NCBI GenBank assembly: GCA_963920525.1 | Contig: OY986436.1 | Coordinates: forward strand, 12,227,467-12,291,466 | DNA from: Dichetophora obliterata | Taxonomy: Eukaryota; Arthropoda; Insecta; Diptera; Sciomyzidae | DNA: 64,000 nt | Direction: 5' to 3' | In this document: piece after piece, positions 33,857 to 42,622 of the stretch | Position numbering within the stretch: position 1 is the stretch's first letter | Layout: every line of letters starts with the position of its first letter | The notes under the pieces: generated by a model | What the model was told of the DNA's origin: nothing | The model's input: only the letters and a program-made list of their open reading frames with translations | The model's database searches: none | Program-made: the position numbers and the translations under genes

Positions 33857-34003
33857 TAATAAATAGTCTGTACTTAACAATTTCAGATGTTTTGAAGTTG
33901 CTTTTAGTAGCTGCTTACATTTTGTTTATGTAATTAACTACCGAAACCATATTTACCACAAATACAGAATACAAGACTAATTACACAACATTGTGAATAC
34001 CCC
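33710..34003. repeat. Two 147-bp tandem copies of a MITE end, left of the LTR element
   Basis: Each unit runs from TTGTTTRTGTAAT through ACCATATTTACCACAAATAC to TGTGAATACC(C/T)CTA. The unit ends fall at 33856 and 34003. The same unit is present three times at 45890-46318 on the other side of the retrotransposon. Confidence 0.8.
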
Positions 34004-34281
34004 TATTGAATAGTTTATACTTAAGGTACTATTTCAGTGTGTAAGAAATTAAAAATCATTTTGTTTTTTTTTTGCGCTAGACTATGGTTCTTTAAGCTCT
34101 AAAGTTATAACATATATTACAGTCGTATGTCGCGTGATATTCAAGAACCTTTAAATCTTTAATCGCGTTTTTCTCGAAACAAGGTTTTTCGAATCGGCTT
34201 CTAAGATATCTGGAGTTCTACTTGATCGATTTCGATGAATCTTGATTCATTGTCATCTTTATAGACTCTGTTAAGCACTAG

Positions 34282-34285
34282 ACCT
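34282..34285. repeat. Target-site duplication of the LTR element, left
   Basis: ACCT directly before the left LTR; the same four bases follow the right LTR at 45438-45441. Confidence 0.85.
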
Positions 34286-34371
34286 TGTAACGGAGGCGTA
34301 AGTTTCCGGGCACCGTAAGACGTTAAATTTCAAAAATGAATTTTAAATTTCAAAATTTTAAAATTTTGGTT

Positions 34372-34690
34372 GTTGTGGAGCGGTGCTACCATCTCTGCGA
34401 GAGGGCGGCCCTTTGCATTTAGTTTGAGGGCGCCTTTTTACAGCGCCCCTGGTTCTCGATGACCAGTATTAAAAGGCCGCTCACTCACAGAGGCGGTACC
34501 ATCGCCCCGGTCCAGTGACCCGCGGACACTAGGTTGGCCACGGCTGCACGTGCTAGTTAGCCATTGCTAGCAGTTCGGTGAGATGTGGGGTGGGGTCTTG
34601 TGGCCGTCCACGTGTACCCTTGCCGTACAAATGTCACGTGCATAAATCATCGCACGTCGGTGATTCCAAATAAAGAATACAAAAAAAAAT
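34372..34690 (+). other. GC-rich block ending in AATAAA and a poly(A) run
   Basis: In the AT-rich LTR this block is markedly GC-rich (GAGGGCGGCC, CAGCGCCCC, GTGACCCGCGG). On the plus strand it ends CCAAATAAAGAATAC followed by nine A. That looks like the polyadenylated 3' end of a retroposed RNA lying antisense to the retrotransposon. In the sense direction the same block is the terminal LTR part and may hold promoter or U5 sequence. The right LTR has the same block at about 42709-43027. Confidence 0.4.
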
Positions 34691-35844
34691 TTTCTCTGAA
34701 ACTAGAATTAAATATCAAGTAAAACAAATATAAAAAAAAATAAAGGAAACCGTTTGGGCACCCCTGGCCCAATCATCCAACACCTTCTCGTTGAGCTCTG
34801 GTGGACGAGCTCGGCCCACACTTTTCCCACCCTTCCGTGAGGGTTCAGGGGCTAAATATAATAAGAACCCTCCCAAAAGCAAACATCTTCTCCTCCTGAC
34901 CAAATAAAAAACTTTAGTGTTTCATTTTATAACAGAGTTTAATTTAAGTTTAAGTGTAGTTAAATTTTAAGTTTAATTTTAGTTTAGTATGTTTTCTACT
35001 AAATTTTTATTTTTATAGTGGTTTCTTATTTGTATTTTATATTACCTTTTTTTTTCTGTAAGCAACTATTTTGTATTTTGTTTCTATTTCCTATAAGTTT
35101 TTTTATATTTTTCCATATATATAGTATATATAATATAGTTCATATATACAATAATGCAAGTTTGCTTCAATTTTAAAATATGTTTTAAAAGAATATTAGT
35201 ATATGTCTATTTGTATGTTTTAAGCATGTTGTGTTACAAAACGTATATTAATTCAATTTTTTTTTTTAAAGTATTTATAGGTTTTAAGTCTTGAAAACTG
35301 ATTTATTACTAAAATACAAACGCAAATTTTAAACTATTATTAACAGTACCTAATATTCATTGTTTTATAAAATTTGATTTGTTCAAGTATTACAAAAAAA
35401 AAATGCTTTTCATCGTTTTTGTTATTCTAACAATAGTTGTTTCTTTGTTTTTTTTTTTTTTTTTTTTCAAAATTACTCAAGCTTAAATAGGTTTCTTAAT
35501 TGGTAAAGTTAGAAACAAAATACAGCTTTGCTGCTAAGGCAAAGTTAAGGCACTTTATCTGTGTTTTTTTTTTTTGTTGTTTAGCGTAAGCAAGATTCAC
35601 TTCATGTTCATTTTAGGAATTTCAACTAGTAGTTTATGTAAAATTAACATCAATAGCTACAGCCAAATATTTTACTTGCTTTCAAACTACTTCATCTACT
35701 TTAAATAATTTAAGATTTGTTTGGCTTTTTTCTAATAAATTCTTGACCATTAATTGAAGTCACAAGAAAAGTACAGTATAACTAAATTAAAAAGCTTAAT
35801 GATTGGATATGTATATATGCTAATTGCAAATTTCTTCTGAGCTT

Positions 35845-36230
35845 TTAGAAGTCAGCATCTAGCGTAAAAACGTTGTCCAAACGGTTGGTTGTAACGCCCC
35901 ACTTCTGATATTCACCCACTTTCTTTTCGAAAAAATTTGTCTTACCATCCAAAGAAATCAACTCCATAAAACTGAAGGGATTTAGTGTACTGTAATTCTT
36001 GTCAACACCCAGCTCGTTCAACAAACGGTCAGCAACGAATTCAATATATTCTGACATCAGCTTGCAATTCATGCCTATGAGATTAACGGGCAAAGCTTCA
36101 GTGAGGAATTCTTATGCAATTTTAACAGCCTCCGAAATGATTTCAATTATATATTCCTTGGTGGGCTTTTGTACCAAGTCTTGAAACATCAGGCAAGCAA
36201 AATCGCAGCCCGCCTCTCGTTTTCGAGATT
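35845..36230 (-). pseudogene. Ribonucleotide reductase small-subunit (R2) 3' fragment captured in the LTR
   Basis: Read on the minus strand, the frame ending at 35845 gives the R2 C-terminal region: CDFACLMF, then [47 protein letters not shown] and the terminus FTLDADF. R2 makes the tyrosyl radical used in dNTP synthesis, and its C-terminal tail docks on the large subunit R1. An in-frame TAA at 36112-36114, just before EFLTEALP, breaks the frame, and upstream similarity fades past about 36230. The catalytic part is absent, so no enzyme is encoded. It has the same sense as gag-pol. The identity with R2 is clear; the origin by capture of host RNA or DNA is inferred. Confidence 0.88.
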
Positions 36231-36764
36231 CAACTTCCACGAAGAAACTGTTCGGTGGTGAATTTTGCAAATGAAAATTTGCAAAAATTCTTGCAGAGAT
36301 TTTGCGGAATTGTGCAAATCTTGGCGTCTATATTTTTTTGTGGCCTTTTTCTTATTTGATTTCAGTGATACGGTTCCCTGCCAAGGAGAGTCGTCGAATT
36401 TAATGGCTCACGAGCAAATTAACACACTGAAATTTGTTTTTGTGTTATTTTTATACCACAAATAGTTTTCTTTTGTGATCCACAAATTATAGGTTTTTAT
36501 GTAGTTTGACTCTTGCAATATCTTCCAGTTTTTTTTTTTTTGCAATTTTCAATATCTGTTTCTTCAGACCAGTCTCAACTTTTTTCTCTCCCGCGTGTTT
36601 TCTCTGACCTCCATGCCCTTTGTCACACAAGTAGATTTCTTCTCAGCGTTTGCACTATGCAAGTGTATGATACAATTTTGTAACTCATACCCGCTGTGTA
36701 ACACAATGACTACGGCAAAACGGGTTGCAAACAAACAGTCATGATTTTCAAAGGTGGAAATAGT

Positions 36765-36900
36765 GTCAGTTGTCATGTTTGACAACGTGTCAACTGTCAC
36801 ATTTGCCAAGTTTAGAAATGTGTCAGCTGTCAAACAGCAAAGTGTCAGCTGCCAAATTAAAATCCGTCAGCGGTCAAACAGCAAATTGTCAGTCCACACT
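36765..36900. promoter_or_regulatory. Array of TGTCAnCTGTCA motifs in the LTR
   Basis: Seven or more variants of GTGTCAACTGTCA/GTGTCAGCTGTCAAACAGCAAA lie in ~140 bp. Several contain the E-box CAGCTG or CAACTG. Placed near the 5' part of the LTR, probably U3, they could be enhancer sites. The same array is at about 45101-45235. Confidence 0.5.
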
Positions 36901-36919
36901 TTGACACCGTTGCGAGTTA

Positions 36920-37069
36920 GGGTCGTTCACGATGCTGTGCACCTGAGATTACCTTGTGTATCTGAACCAAATAAAAGGTTTTATCGATGGTATGTTCACG
37001 CTAAGTGGTAAAGAGTGAAAATGTTATACCACAATGATATGACAAATACACCACATCGTGAACAACCCC
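36920..37069. mobile_element. 150-bp MITE inside the LTR (TTCACGAT group)
   Basis: Imperfect inverted ends GGGTCGTTCACGATGCTG and GGGGTTGTTCACGATGTGG; a left TA flank; 33 bp from the LTR terminus. The second end resembles the GTGGTGTATTTG family of this window. The copy in the other LTR is at 45255-45404, so it was in the parental element before this insertion. Confidence 0.7.
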
Positions 37070-37150
37070 AACACGCAAATGGTGAGATTTGGTGCCGTTA
37101 CAAAACAGTTATTCGGAACCGTCCAGCACGCGTTACAAGAACTGAAGGCA

Positions 37151-40100
37151 CTATTCTCGAATGTCTTTCGCATGAAAAACACCAAGCCGTTTGTTAGCCA
37201 TATCAGCCAGCTCGTAGTATGCCGAACCCATTCTCTTAGTGATCCTAGCTTTCTCGAAAACGTTTGCCAACTTTGCGCTAAAATGCTCAGACGCCTTGCT
37301 TTGGGCGAAACTTCTTCGGTAAACAATTTGACCAACTTCAAAACTCACGGGACGTGAGCGCATGTTGTAAATTTTCTCATTTTTCTCAAATGCCTGACGC
37401 AGATTCTCTCTCACTTGTTCTCGAATCAACTCAGTTCTCTCTTCAGGCTTTACCTCTGCTGTGGGATCTTCCAGCATTTTTAGTTTTCGCAGAAGTTCGT
37501 AGCTTTTAGCATGACATATCATATTTTGTCCGAACACAACAAAATATGGTGAAAAACCTGAAGAAGAGTGAACTGAGCTGCGGAGAGCGGCACTTATCGC
37601 ATATAAATTTTCATCCCAATCTTTTTGGTCCGGATGAATATAAGCGCGAACGGCTGCGATTATTGAACGATTCACACGTTCGACAGCGTTTGCTTGAGGA
37701 GAATAATTTGCAGTTAAATTATGCTTGACACCATATTTTTGTACTAAATCTTTAAACCTATTAGATCGGAATTGTACGCCATTGTCAGAGGTTATAATTT
37801 CGGGAACACCGAAAATTGCGAAAATTCGCTTCTCTAGAAATTCGACAATCTTTTTGGCAGTAAAGGTCCGAATTGGTTCCAAGAAATGAAACTTCGACAG
37901 GTGGTCAAGCACAATCACGAGACCCACGTTCCCTGAGCGTGACCTAGGGTAAGGCCCTAAAAGGTCTACGTAGAGTCTCTGAAATATGCGGGTAGAAGTT
38001 AATTGTTGTCCCATGGGTGGACGAAGTATGTAATTCGGAGCTTTGGTCAGTTTGCAGACTTCACACGCCAGCACATAGTCGCGGACTTGTTTTGCCATTC
38101 TTGGCCAAAAATACAACATTTTGAGTCGCGTGAGCGTTTTGTGAATTCCACCATGAGAACTCATTGGGTGATCATGAGCTTCAACAATGAGAGATCTTCT
38201 CAATTCCTCAGGCACCCAGAGTTTCCATGACTGTTCTTCTTGGGTGGGATCACCACTTGCAAATTCACAACGCTTGTAAATTAAGCCGTCCACAACTTGT
38301 ATGTCTGGTTGTTGCTCGTCATTTTTTTGAAACTCGTCAACCAGTTTTAGATAATTTTCTGTTTTAAAATGTGCAGAAGAAAAATCCAAAACTGGCCAAG
38401 TCGTAACTGCAGTTTCTGTCAATTCTGAAATTTCGACATCCTCCGGCGAATGCACTCTCGATAAAGAATCGGGAACTACGTTTTGGCTACCTTTGCGATG
38501 AATGATTTTAAATGAGAAACCTTGAAGTTTCAATGCCCAACGAGCAAGTCTGCCATGCAGGTCGGTTTGGCCCATTAACCATTTTAAAGACGCGTGATCA
38601 GTGATCACTTCGAATTCATGCCTTTCGACGTAAGCTCGAAATTTTTTTATGGCCATGACCGCTGCAAGACATTCTTGTTCTGAAACGGTATAGTTTCGTT
38701 GCGCTTGGTTAAATTTATGTGACATATACGCAATCGGGACTTCATTTTCATCATCATCACGTTGAGCCAGAACGGCTCCGACTCCATACTGAGAGGCATC
38801 GCATTGGATTGAAAACGGACGCGAAAAATCAGGGCTATGAAGCACAGGTGCACTACTAAGGCTATTTTTGAGGGTCTCAAAAGCTGCTATCGACTCCTCA
38901 GTCCAAACAAATTTTTTCGCTTTTTGCAGCATGTTGGTCAACGGTGTCGAAATGGAAGCGTAATTTAGCACGAACCGTCGGTACCATCCACAGACACCGA
39001 GAAAACGACGAAGCTGTCGCACAGTTTTTGGCAAGGGAAAATCTCGAATCGCTTGCACCTTTTCTGGATCAGTACTGATGGTTCCATGCCCAATCACGTG
39101 ACCCAAATAACGAATTTGTTTGAGTAAAAATTTACTTTTTTCAATATTTATCGTCAGACCAGCATGTCGAATACAGATGGCTACCTCCTGCAGCAAAGCT
39201 AAATGATCGTCAAAGGTCTCGGTTATCAAAAGCAAATCGTCTAAGTATACAAAAACTTGTGTTCTCAAATGAGCAGGTATGACCTTGTCCATCAAGCGAG
39301 ACATCGTCTGCGGTGCGTTACATAGGCCGAAAGGCATTGTAACAAACTGGTACAACGGTCGATTGGGCACTGTGAAGGCTGTCTTATCCCTTGACGCTGC
39401 ATCCAATGGAATCTGCCAGAAGGCGTCCTTCAGATCCAAACTCGAAATGAATTGAGCCTTAGGAAGCCGACTGAGAATTCCATCAATGAGAGGCAGGGGA
39501 TAAGCATCCTTCACAGTAACCTCATTTACCTTACGCGCATCGAGACACAAGCGCACTTTATTAGGTTTGACGATCAAGGCTACAGGTGATGACCAAGCGC
39601 TTTGCGACACTTCAATGACACCAAGTGCCAACATGCGGTCGACCTCAGCGAAAAGAAGTTTTTCGACCCCAGGAGAAACCGAAAAGTGTCGTTGTTTGAC
39701 TGGTTTTGCTTGCCCTACGTCAATGACGTGACTAATCAAGCTGGTGCGGCCTAAGCCTTGTTCAGAAAAAGATGGAAAATTTAAAATGGTGGCATTCAGT
39801 CGAATTTGCTGACGAGCAGTTAACACATGGTGGTTGGAATCAACTTCAGAAATCTCTCTAACAGGAGAGCAGTGGTAATTTTCCAGAAAGAGATCTCCAG
39901 CCAAGCCAAATGCTTTTACGAAATCAACTCCCAAATACAAGTCTTGAGACAAAGTTGGAACTATCAAAAACCTGAGGGGTTTGGTGACTCCTCGAAAGGT
40001 GATGGTGGTGTCGAGGACTCCTGCAGAAGCATGACTCGTCCCGTCCGCCGTCTTCAGATTGATCGAAAACCTTTTCCACTTCAGCGACTGGTTAGACAAT

Positions 40101-40528
40101 AGTCTTTTTGCCAAATTATTGGCTATGCAACTGATAGTAGCGCCAGTATCGATCAATCCTACTAACGTTTCGCCGGCTAATGAGACCGGTGCGTAAGGAC
40201 GAATATCCTTCGCAGGAGCAACCGACAAAACCGCCGAGCACGCAAACTTTCTCAAGGCTCGGACCTTTTTCCAAAATTGCCTCAATCTCGCAGTTGATCG
40301 CCGTTTCTTTTTGCATTGAATTTGAATGGAGCCCTCGCTCTGAAATATACGTCGACGCGCAGCGTTATATTCGAGCCAACGAACATGCAACGGTTTGAAC
40401 GTCCGTTGTGGCACAGTAGCAGCCTTTTTTTCACGTGTTAAAATTCGAATTTGGGTATTTGGTACATCCGGGATTGCCTCAGTTTGGCAGGCCACCTCAG
40501 AAGTTAATGAGGGGCGGTTGACAAATCT
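37151..40528 (-). CDS. Pol polyprotein (protease, RT, RNase H, integrase), expressed by -1 frameshift
   Basis: The open frame begins directly after a TAA at 40537-40535 and overlaps the end of gag, so it has no ATG of its own. Counting residues from the GTG at 40495: a basic stretch near 60-85, aspartic protease DTGA at 116-119, reverse transcriptase with LDLKDAFWQIPL (D354), MPFGL (387) and the catalytic YLDD at 417-420, RNase H with acidic D566, E608, D633 and D676, integrase zinc finger H776/H781 and C811/C814, and the DDE triad D844, D904, E939. The order protease-RT-RNase H-integrase is that of Ty3/Gypsy. All key residues are intact. The C-terminal ~60 residues occupy the place of a GPY/F module but lack a clear GPY/F. 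The frame ends 49 bp before the 3' LTR, with no room for env. Confidence 0.95.
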   Translation of the reverse strand, partial: RFVNRPSLTSEVACQTEAIPDVPNTQIRILTREKKAATVPQRTFKPLHVRWLEYNAARRRIFQSEGSIQIQCKKKRRSTARLRQFWKKVRALRKFACSAVLSVAPAKDIRPYAPVSLAGETLVGLIDTGATISCIANNLAKRLLSNQSLKWKRFSINLKTADGTSHASAGVLDTTITFRGVTKPLRFLIVPTLSQDLYLGVDFVKAFGLAGDLFLENYHCSPVREISEVDSNHHVLTARQQIRLNATILNFPSFSEQGLGRTSLISHVIDVGQAKPVKQRHFSVSPGVEKLLFAEVDRMLALGVIEVSQSAWSSPVALIVKPNKVRLCLDARKVNEVTVKDAYPLPLIDGILSRLPKAQFISSLDLKDAFWQIPLDAASRDKTAFTVPNRPLYQFVTMPFGLCNAPQTMSRLMDKVIPAHLRTQVFVYLDDLLLITETFDDHLALLQEVAICIRHAGLTINIEKSKFLLKQIRYLGHVIGHGTISTDPEKVQAIRDFPLPKTVRQLRRFLGVCGWYRRFVLNYASISTPLTNMLQKAKKFVWTEESIAAFETLKNSLSSAPVLHSPDFSRPFSIQCDASQYGVGAVLAQRDDDENEVPIAYMSHKFNQAQRNYTVSEQECLAAVMAIKKFRAYVERHEFEVITDHASLKWLMGQTDLHGRLARWALKLQGFSFKIIHRKGSQNVVPDSLSRVHSPEDVEISELTETAVTTWPVLDFSSAHFKTENYLKLVDEFQKNDEQQPDIQVVDGLIYKRCEFASGDPTQEEQSWKLWVPEELRRSLIVEAHDHPMSSHGGIHKTLTRLKMLYFWPRMAKQVRDYVLACEVCKLTKAPNYILRPPMGQQLTSTRIFQRLYVDLLGPYPRSRSGNVGLVIVLDHLSKFHFLEPIRTFTAKKIVEFLEKRIFAIFGVPEIITSDNGVQFRSNRFKDLVQKYGVKHNLTANYSPQANAVERVNRSIIAAVRAYIHPDQKDWDENLYAISAALRSSVHSSSGFSPYFVVFGQNMICHAKSYELLRKLKMLEDPTAEVKPEERTELIREQVRENLRQAFEKNEKIYNMRSRPVSFEVGQIVYRRSFAQSKASEHFSAKLANVFEKARITKRMGSAYYELADMANKRLGVFHAKDIRE

Positions 40529-41967
40529 AAAAAATTATCGTTATTTCTATTGTTAGGGGTAGTGGTCGCGTCACCAGACTCGCATGCCAGTTCAGAAACC
40601 TGACGCTGATTTTGATAGTTGCGAGAATTCCTCCCGTACTCTTCATCAAGCAATTCACGTTTCTGAACAAACGCGCGAAGCTGGCTAACACTATGTATGG
40701 GAACATACAACAAACTACGCCTAACATCCAAACGCAAATTCCTTTGCAGAATTTCCAGCAAAACCTGAGAGTCAAGAGGCCGTTGTAATTTATCAGTCAA
40801 TTGCAAGACTGCCTCATAGAACTCATCAAACTTTTCGTCAAACTTTTGCTTCCTATTGCGCACCAGATCCATGATATCTAGATCAGTTCTGCGATCACAA
40901 AATTGGCTTCGCAGCTCCATGCACAACGCACCCCATTCAACCCTAGGCACACTTCGATGGTAACGCCAAAACCATTCCAGCGCCTTTCCAACGAACAACA
41001 TGTGCGCATAACAGCATAATGCCCCAAAATCTCCTCGCAAACTTTGCATCGTCAGAGCGTTTACACGATAAATGAATTTATCTACCGTTAAGGCATCCTC
41101 TTTGCCACTGAACGTGACTTTCCAATTGGAAATCAAACTGGCAACGTTCTCTGACGGTACAAATTGTGGGGCAGATCCCGAAGCATATACACTATGATGC
41201 GGCATGTGGCTTGGTGTATAAGGAGCTGGCATACTCTGGACAAACTGTCGATTGTGACCCGAAGTTGAAGGTGGAGCGGGCATAAAGTTTGGTGGAGGAA
41301 CACTATAAACATTCGGTGCCGAATTTATACTTGGCATTGGCTCCAAATTCTGCTGAAAATTCCGCAAGGGGTTACTGCTGGATGTAACTCCATGAGGAGT
41401 ATGTCTGACTGGATTAATTTGCAATTTAGCGAGTTCGGTACGAACTGCCTCATTGATCAAGTGCTGCAAATCACTATCCGAAACCTGATGTTGAGCCATT
41501 GAAGGCTGAAAATTATCAGTAGAAGCAAGATTTGGTGCGCTATGTGCGCCAGCAGCTTGACGGGAGTATAGGTCGACTGACCCTTTTTGCACGGGTTGCA
41601 TTCCCGACATGTTCAAATTTGAATTTTGTGCCTGGCTGAAACCTAGGTTTCGTTGGCTTCTGGTGGCCGGACGTTCTTTACGGACTGCACCGTGGCTCTC
41701 CGTTGCCTTACCAGGTGACAACGGAGGATCGACCCCCAGAGTCGGCTGGCATGGCTTCAACTTTTTCACACTGCACAAAGTGCGACATAGTGGGCAGCTG
41801 TGCGCTTTTGTTACCCACGTAGAGATGCATTCCCTATGGAAAATGTGCCTACACGGTGTTGACACCATGTCGTCAGCCTTGTCGGAGGACTGCGAACAAA
41901 TGCTGCAACAATTTTCCGCCATCTCCAACTGAGCAGGCAAATTTTCATCACTATGATGCAAAGGCAT
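40504..41967 (-). CDS. Gag protein with N-terminal RING-H2 finger
   Basis: Encodes 487 aa from the first ATG (41967); the frame is also open a few codons upstream but without ATG. Residues 21-61 form a RING-H2 finger: C21-x2-C24, C39, H41, H44, C47, C58-x2-C61, the C3H2C3 pattern of many E3 ubiquitin ligases. Residues ~70-270 are a Pro/Ser/Asn-rich linker with MPAPPST- and MPAPYTP-like repeats. Residues ~275-450 match the retrotransposon Gag capsid fold, with ALEWFWRY and the FDEKFDEFYEAVLQL helix. No CCHC zinc knuckle is present; nucleic-acid binding may be taken over by a basic patch at the start of Pol. The RING could act in ubiquitination or just in zinc-stabilised assembly; activity is inference. 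The last codons overlap pol. Confidence 0.9.
   Translation of the reverse strand: MPLHHSDENLPAQLEMAENCCSICSQSSDKADDMVSTPCRHIFHRECISTWVTKAHSCPLCRTLCSVKKLKPCQPTLGVDPPLSPGKATESHGAVRKERPATRSQRNLGFSQAQNSNLNMSGMQPVQKGSVDLYSRQAAGAHSAPNLASTDNFQPSMAQHQVSDSDLQHLINEAVRTELAKLQINPVRHTPHGVTSSSNPLRNFQQNLEPMPSINSAPNVYSVPPPNFMPAPPSTSGHNRQFVQSMPAPYTPSHMPHHSVYASGSAPQFVPSENVASLISNWKVTFSGKEDALTVDKFIYRVNALTMQSLRGDFGALCCYAHMLFVGKALEWFWRYHRSVPRVEWGALCMELRSQFCDRRTDLDIMDLVRNRKQKFDEKFDEFYEAVLQLTDKLQRPLDSQVLLEILQRNLRLDVRRSLLYVPIHSVSQLRAFVQKRELLDEEYGRNSRNYQNQRQVSELACESGDATTTPNNRNNDNFLDLSTAPH
40528..40534 (-). promoter_or_regulatory. -1 ribosomal frameshift site T TTT TTA
   Basis: In gag phase the heptamer reads T TTT TTA, the sequence used by HIV-1. 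A TAA in the pol frame sits immediately 5' of it (40537-40535), and gag continues only eight sense codons past it, to a TAA stop at 40504. Downstream, CCTCA and TGAGG can pair across an 8-base loop (about 40515-40498), a possible stimulatory stem with a longer spacer than usual. Confidence 0.85.
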
Positions 41968-42601
41968 GGTAAAAAAAATCAAAAATTTATAAATATAAAT
42001 GTATAGGTATTATTTATTTGGTCTTAGAAGAGAGAGATTTGCTTTGAAATTATTTTGAGCGGTTGTTGGTTGATTGAGTCAGGGGGTCCAATAGATAATA
42101 AAAAAAACTTGTTAATTAACCGGAAACTACAACTTAAATGGGCTCACGTGATGACACGAAGTCCAGAAAAATAGTCCCGAGTGAAGCGGTCGACATGCGC
42201 ACTAAACGCAACAACATCGCAATTCCAGGCAACACTCGACACTACCTCCGAACCCGATATCATCACGCAAGAAAACAAAAAAATTATTTAATAAATTTAA
42301 CTATTGAAAATTTAAAAATTGAAATTTAATATCAATCACAGTTTTCATATCAAACACAAAGGAATTAATCATTTCAGTGATTTGACTGCGGATTCGAATG
42401 CAGATTAATGTCACAGACGGATATTCCAGCAGCCAACCCTGACTATCCAATTCAAAATATAAAAAAACAAAATCACAAATTTTTGATAGAAAAAAAAACT
42501 GCTAGAAAAAACAATGTACTCTTTGGTTGGAATCACCGACGCGCTACCGAACATCACAAAAAATTTACGGAGAGAGTCGATAATTACAAAATTTTTATCG
42601 G
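41968..42601 (-). other. Leader between primer site and gag
   Basis: About 630 bp of non-coding sequence where a packaging signal would be expected. Frames at 42138-42329 and 42408-42650 have no family signature. No splice signals were evaluated. Confidence 0.4.
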
Positions 42602-42619
42602 GCCCCACGTTGGGCGCCA
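42602..42619 (-). promoter_or_regulatory. Primer-binding site, Lys-tRNA type
   Basis: On the minus strand TGGCGCCCAACGTGGGGC starts three bases after the 5' LTR. These 18 bases match the site complementary to the 3' end of tRNA-Lys1,2 that several retroviruses use; insect Gypsy-group elements also often use Lys tRNA. Confidence 0.9.
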
Positions 42620-42622
42620 ATT

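Larger units (their letters stand above)
34286..37102 (-). repeat. 3' LTR (2,817 bp)
   Basis: Near-identical to 42623-45437. In the sense direction it starts at 37102. It contains, in order, a resident MITE (37069-36920), an array of TGTCA motifs, a ribonucleotide reductase fragment (about 36230-35845), a long AT-rich stretch with poly-T runs, and a GC-rich terminal part (about 34880-34370). At 2.8 kb it is far longer than the 250-600 bp common in fly Gypsy elements. Confidence 0.95.

Noticed and set aside
34715..34903. 62-codon minus-strand frame in the LTR (and 43052-43240), arginine-rich start
   Set aside because: It begins with TTG, is identical in both LTRs because the LTRs are identical, and has no recognisable domain.
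37103..37150. env gene downstream of pol
   Set aside because: Only about 48 bp separate the pol stop from the 3' LTR, so there is no space for one.
37546..40398. Plus-strand frames across pol (for example 39827-40102)
   Set aside because: Antisense shadows of an intact pol frame with full catalytic motifs.
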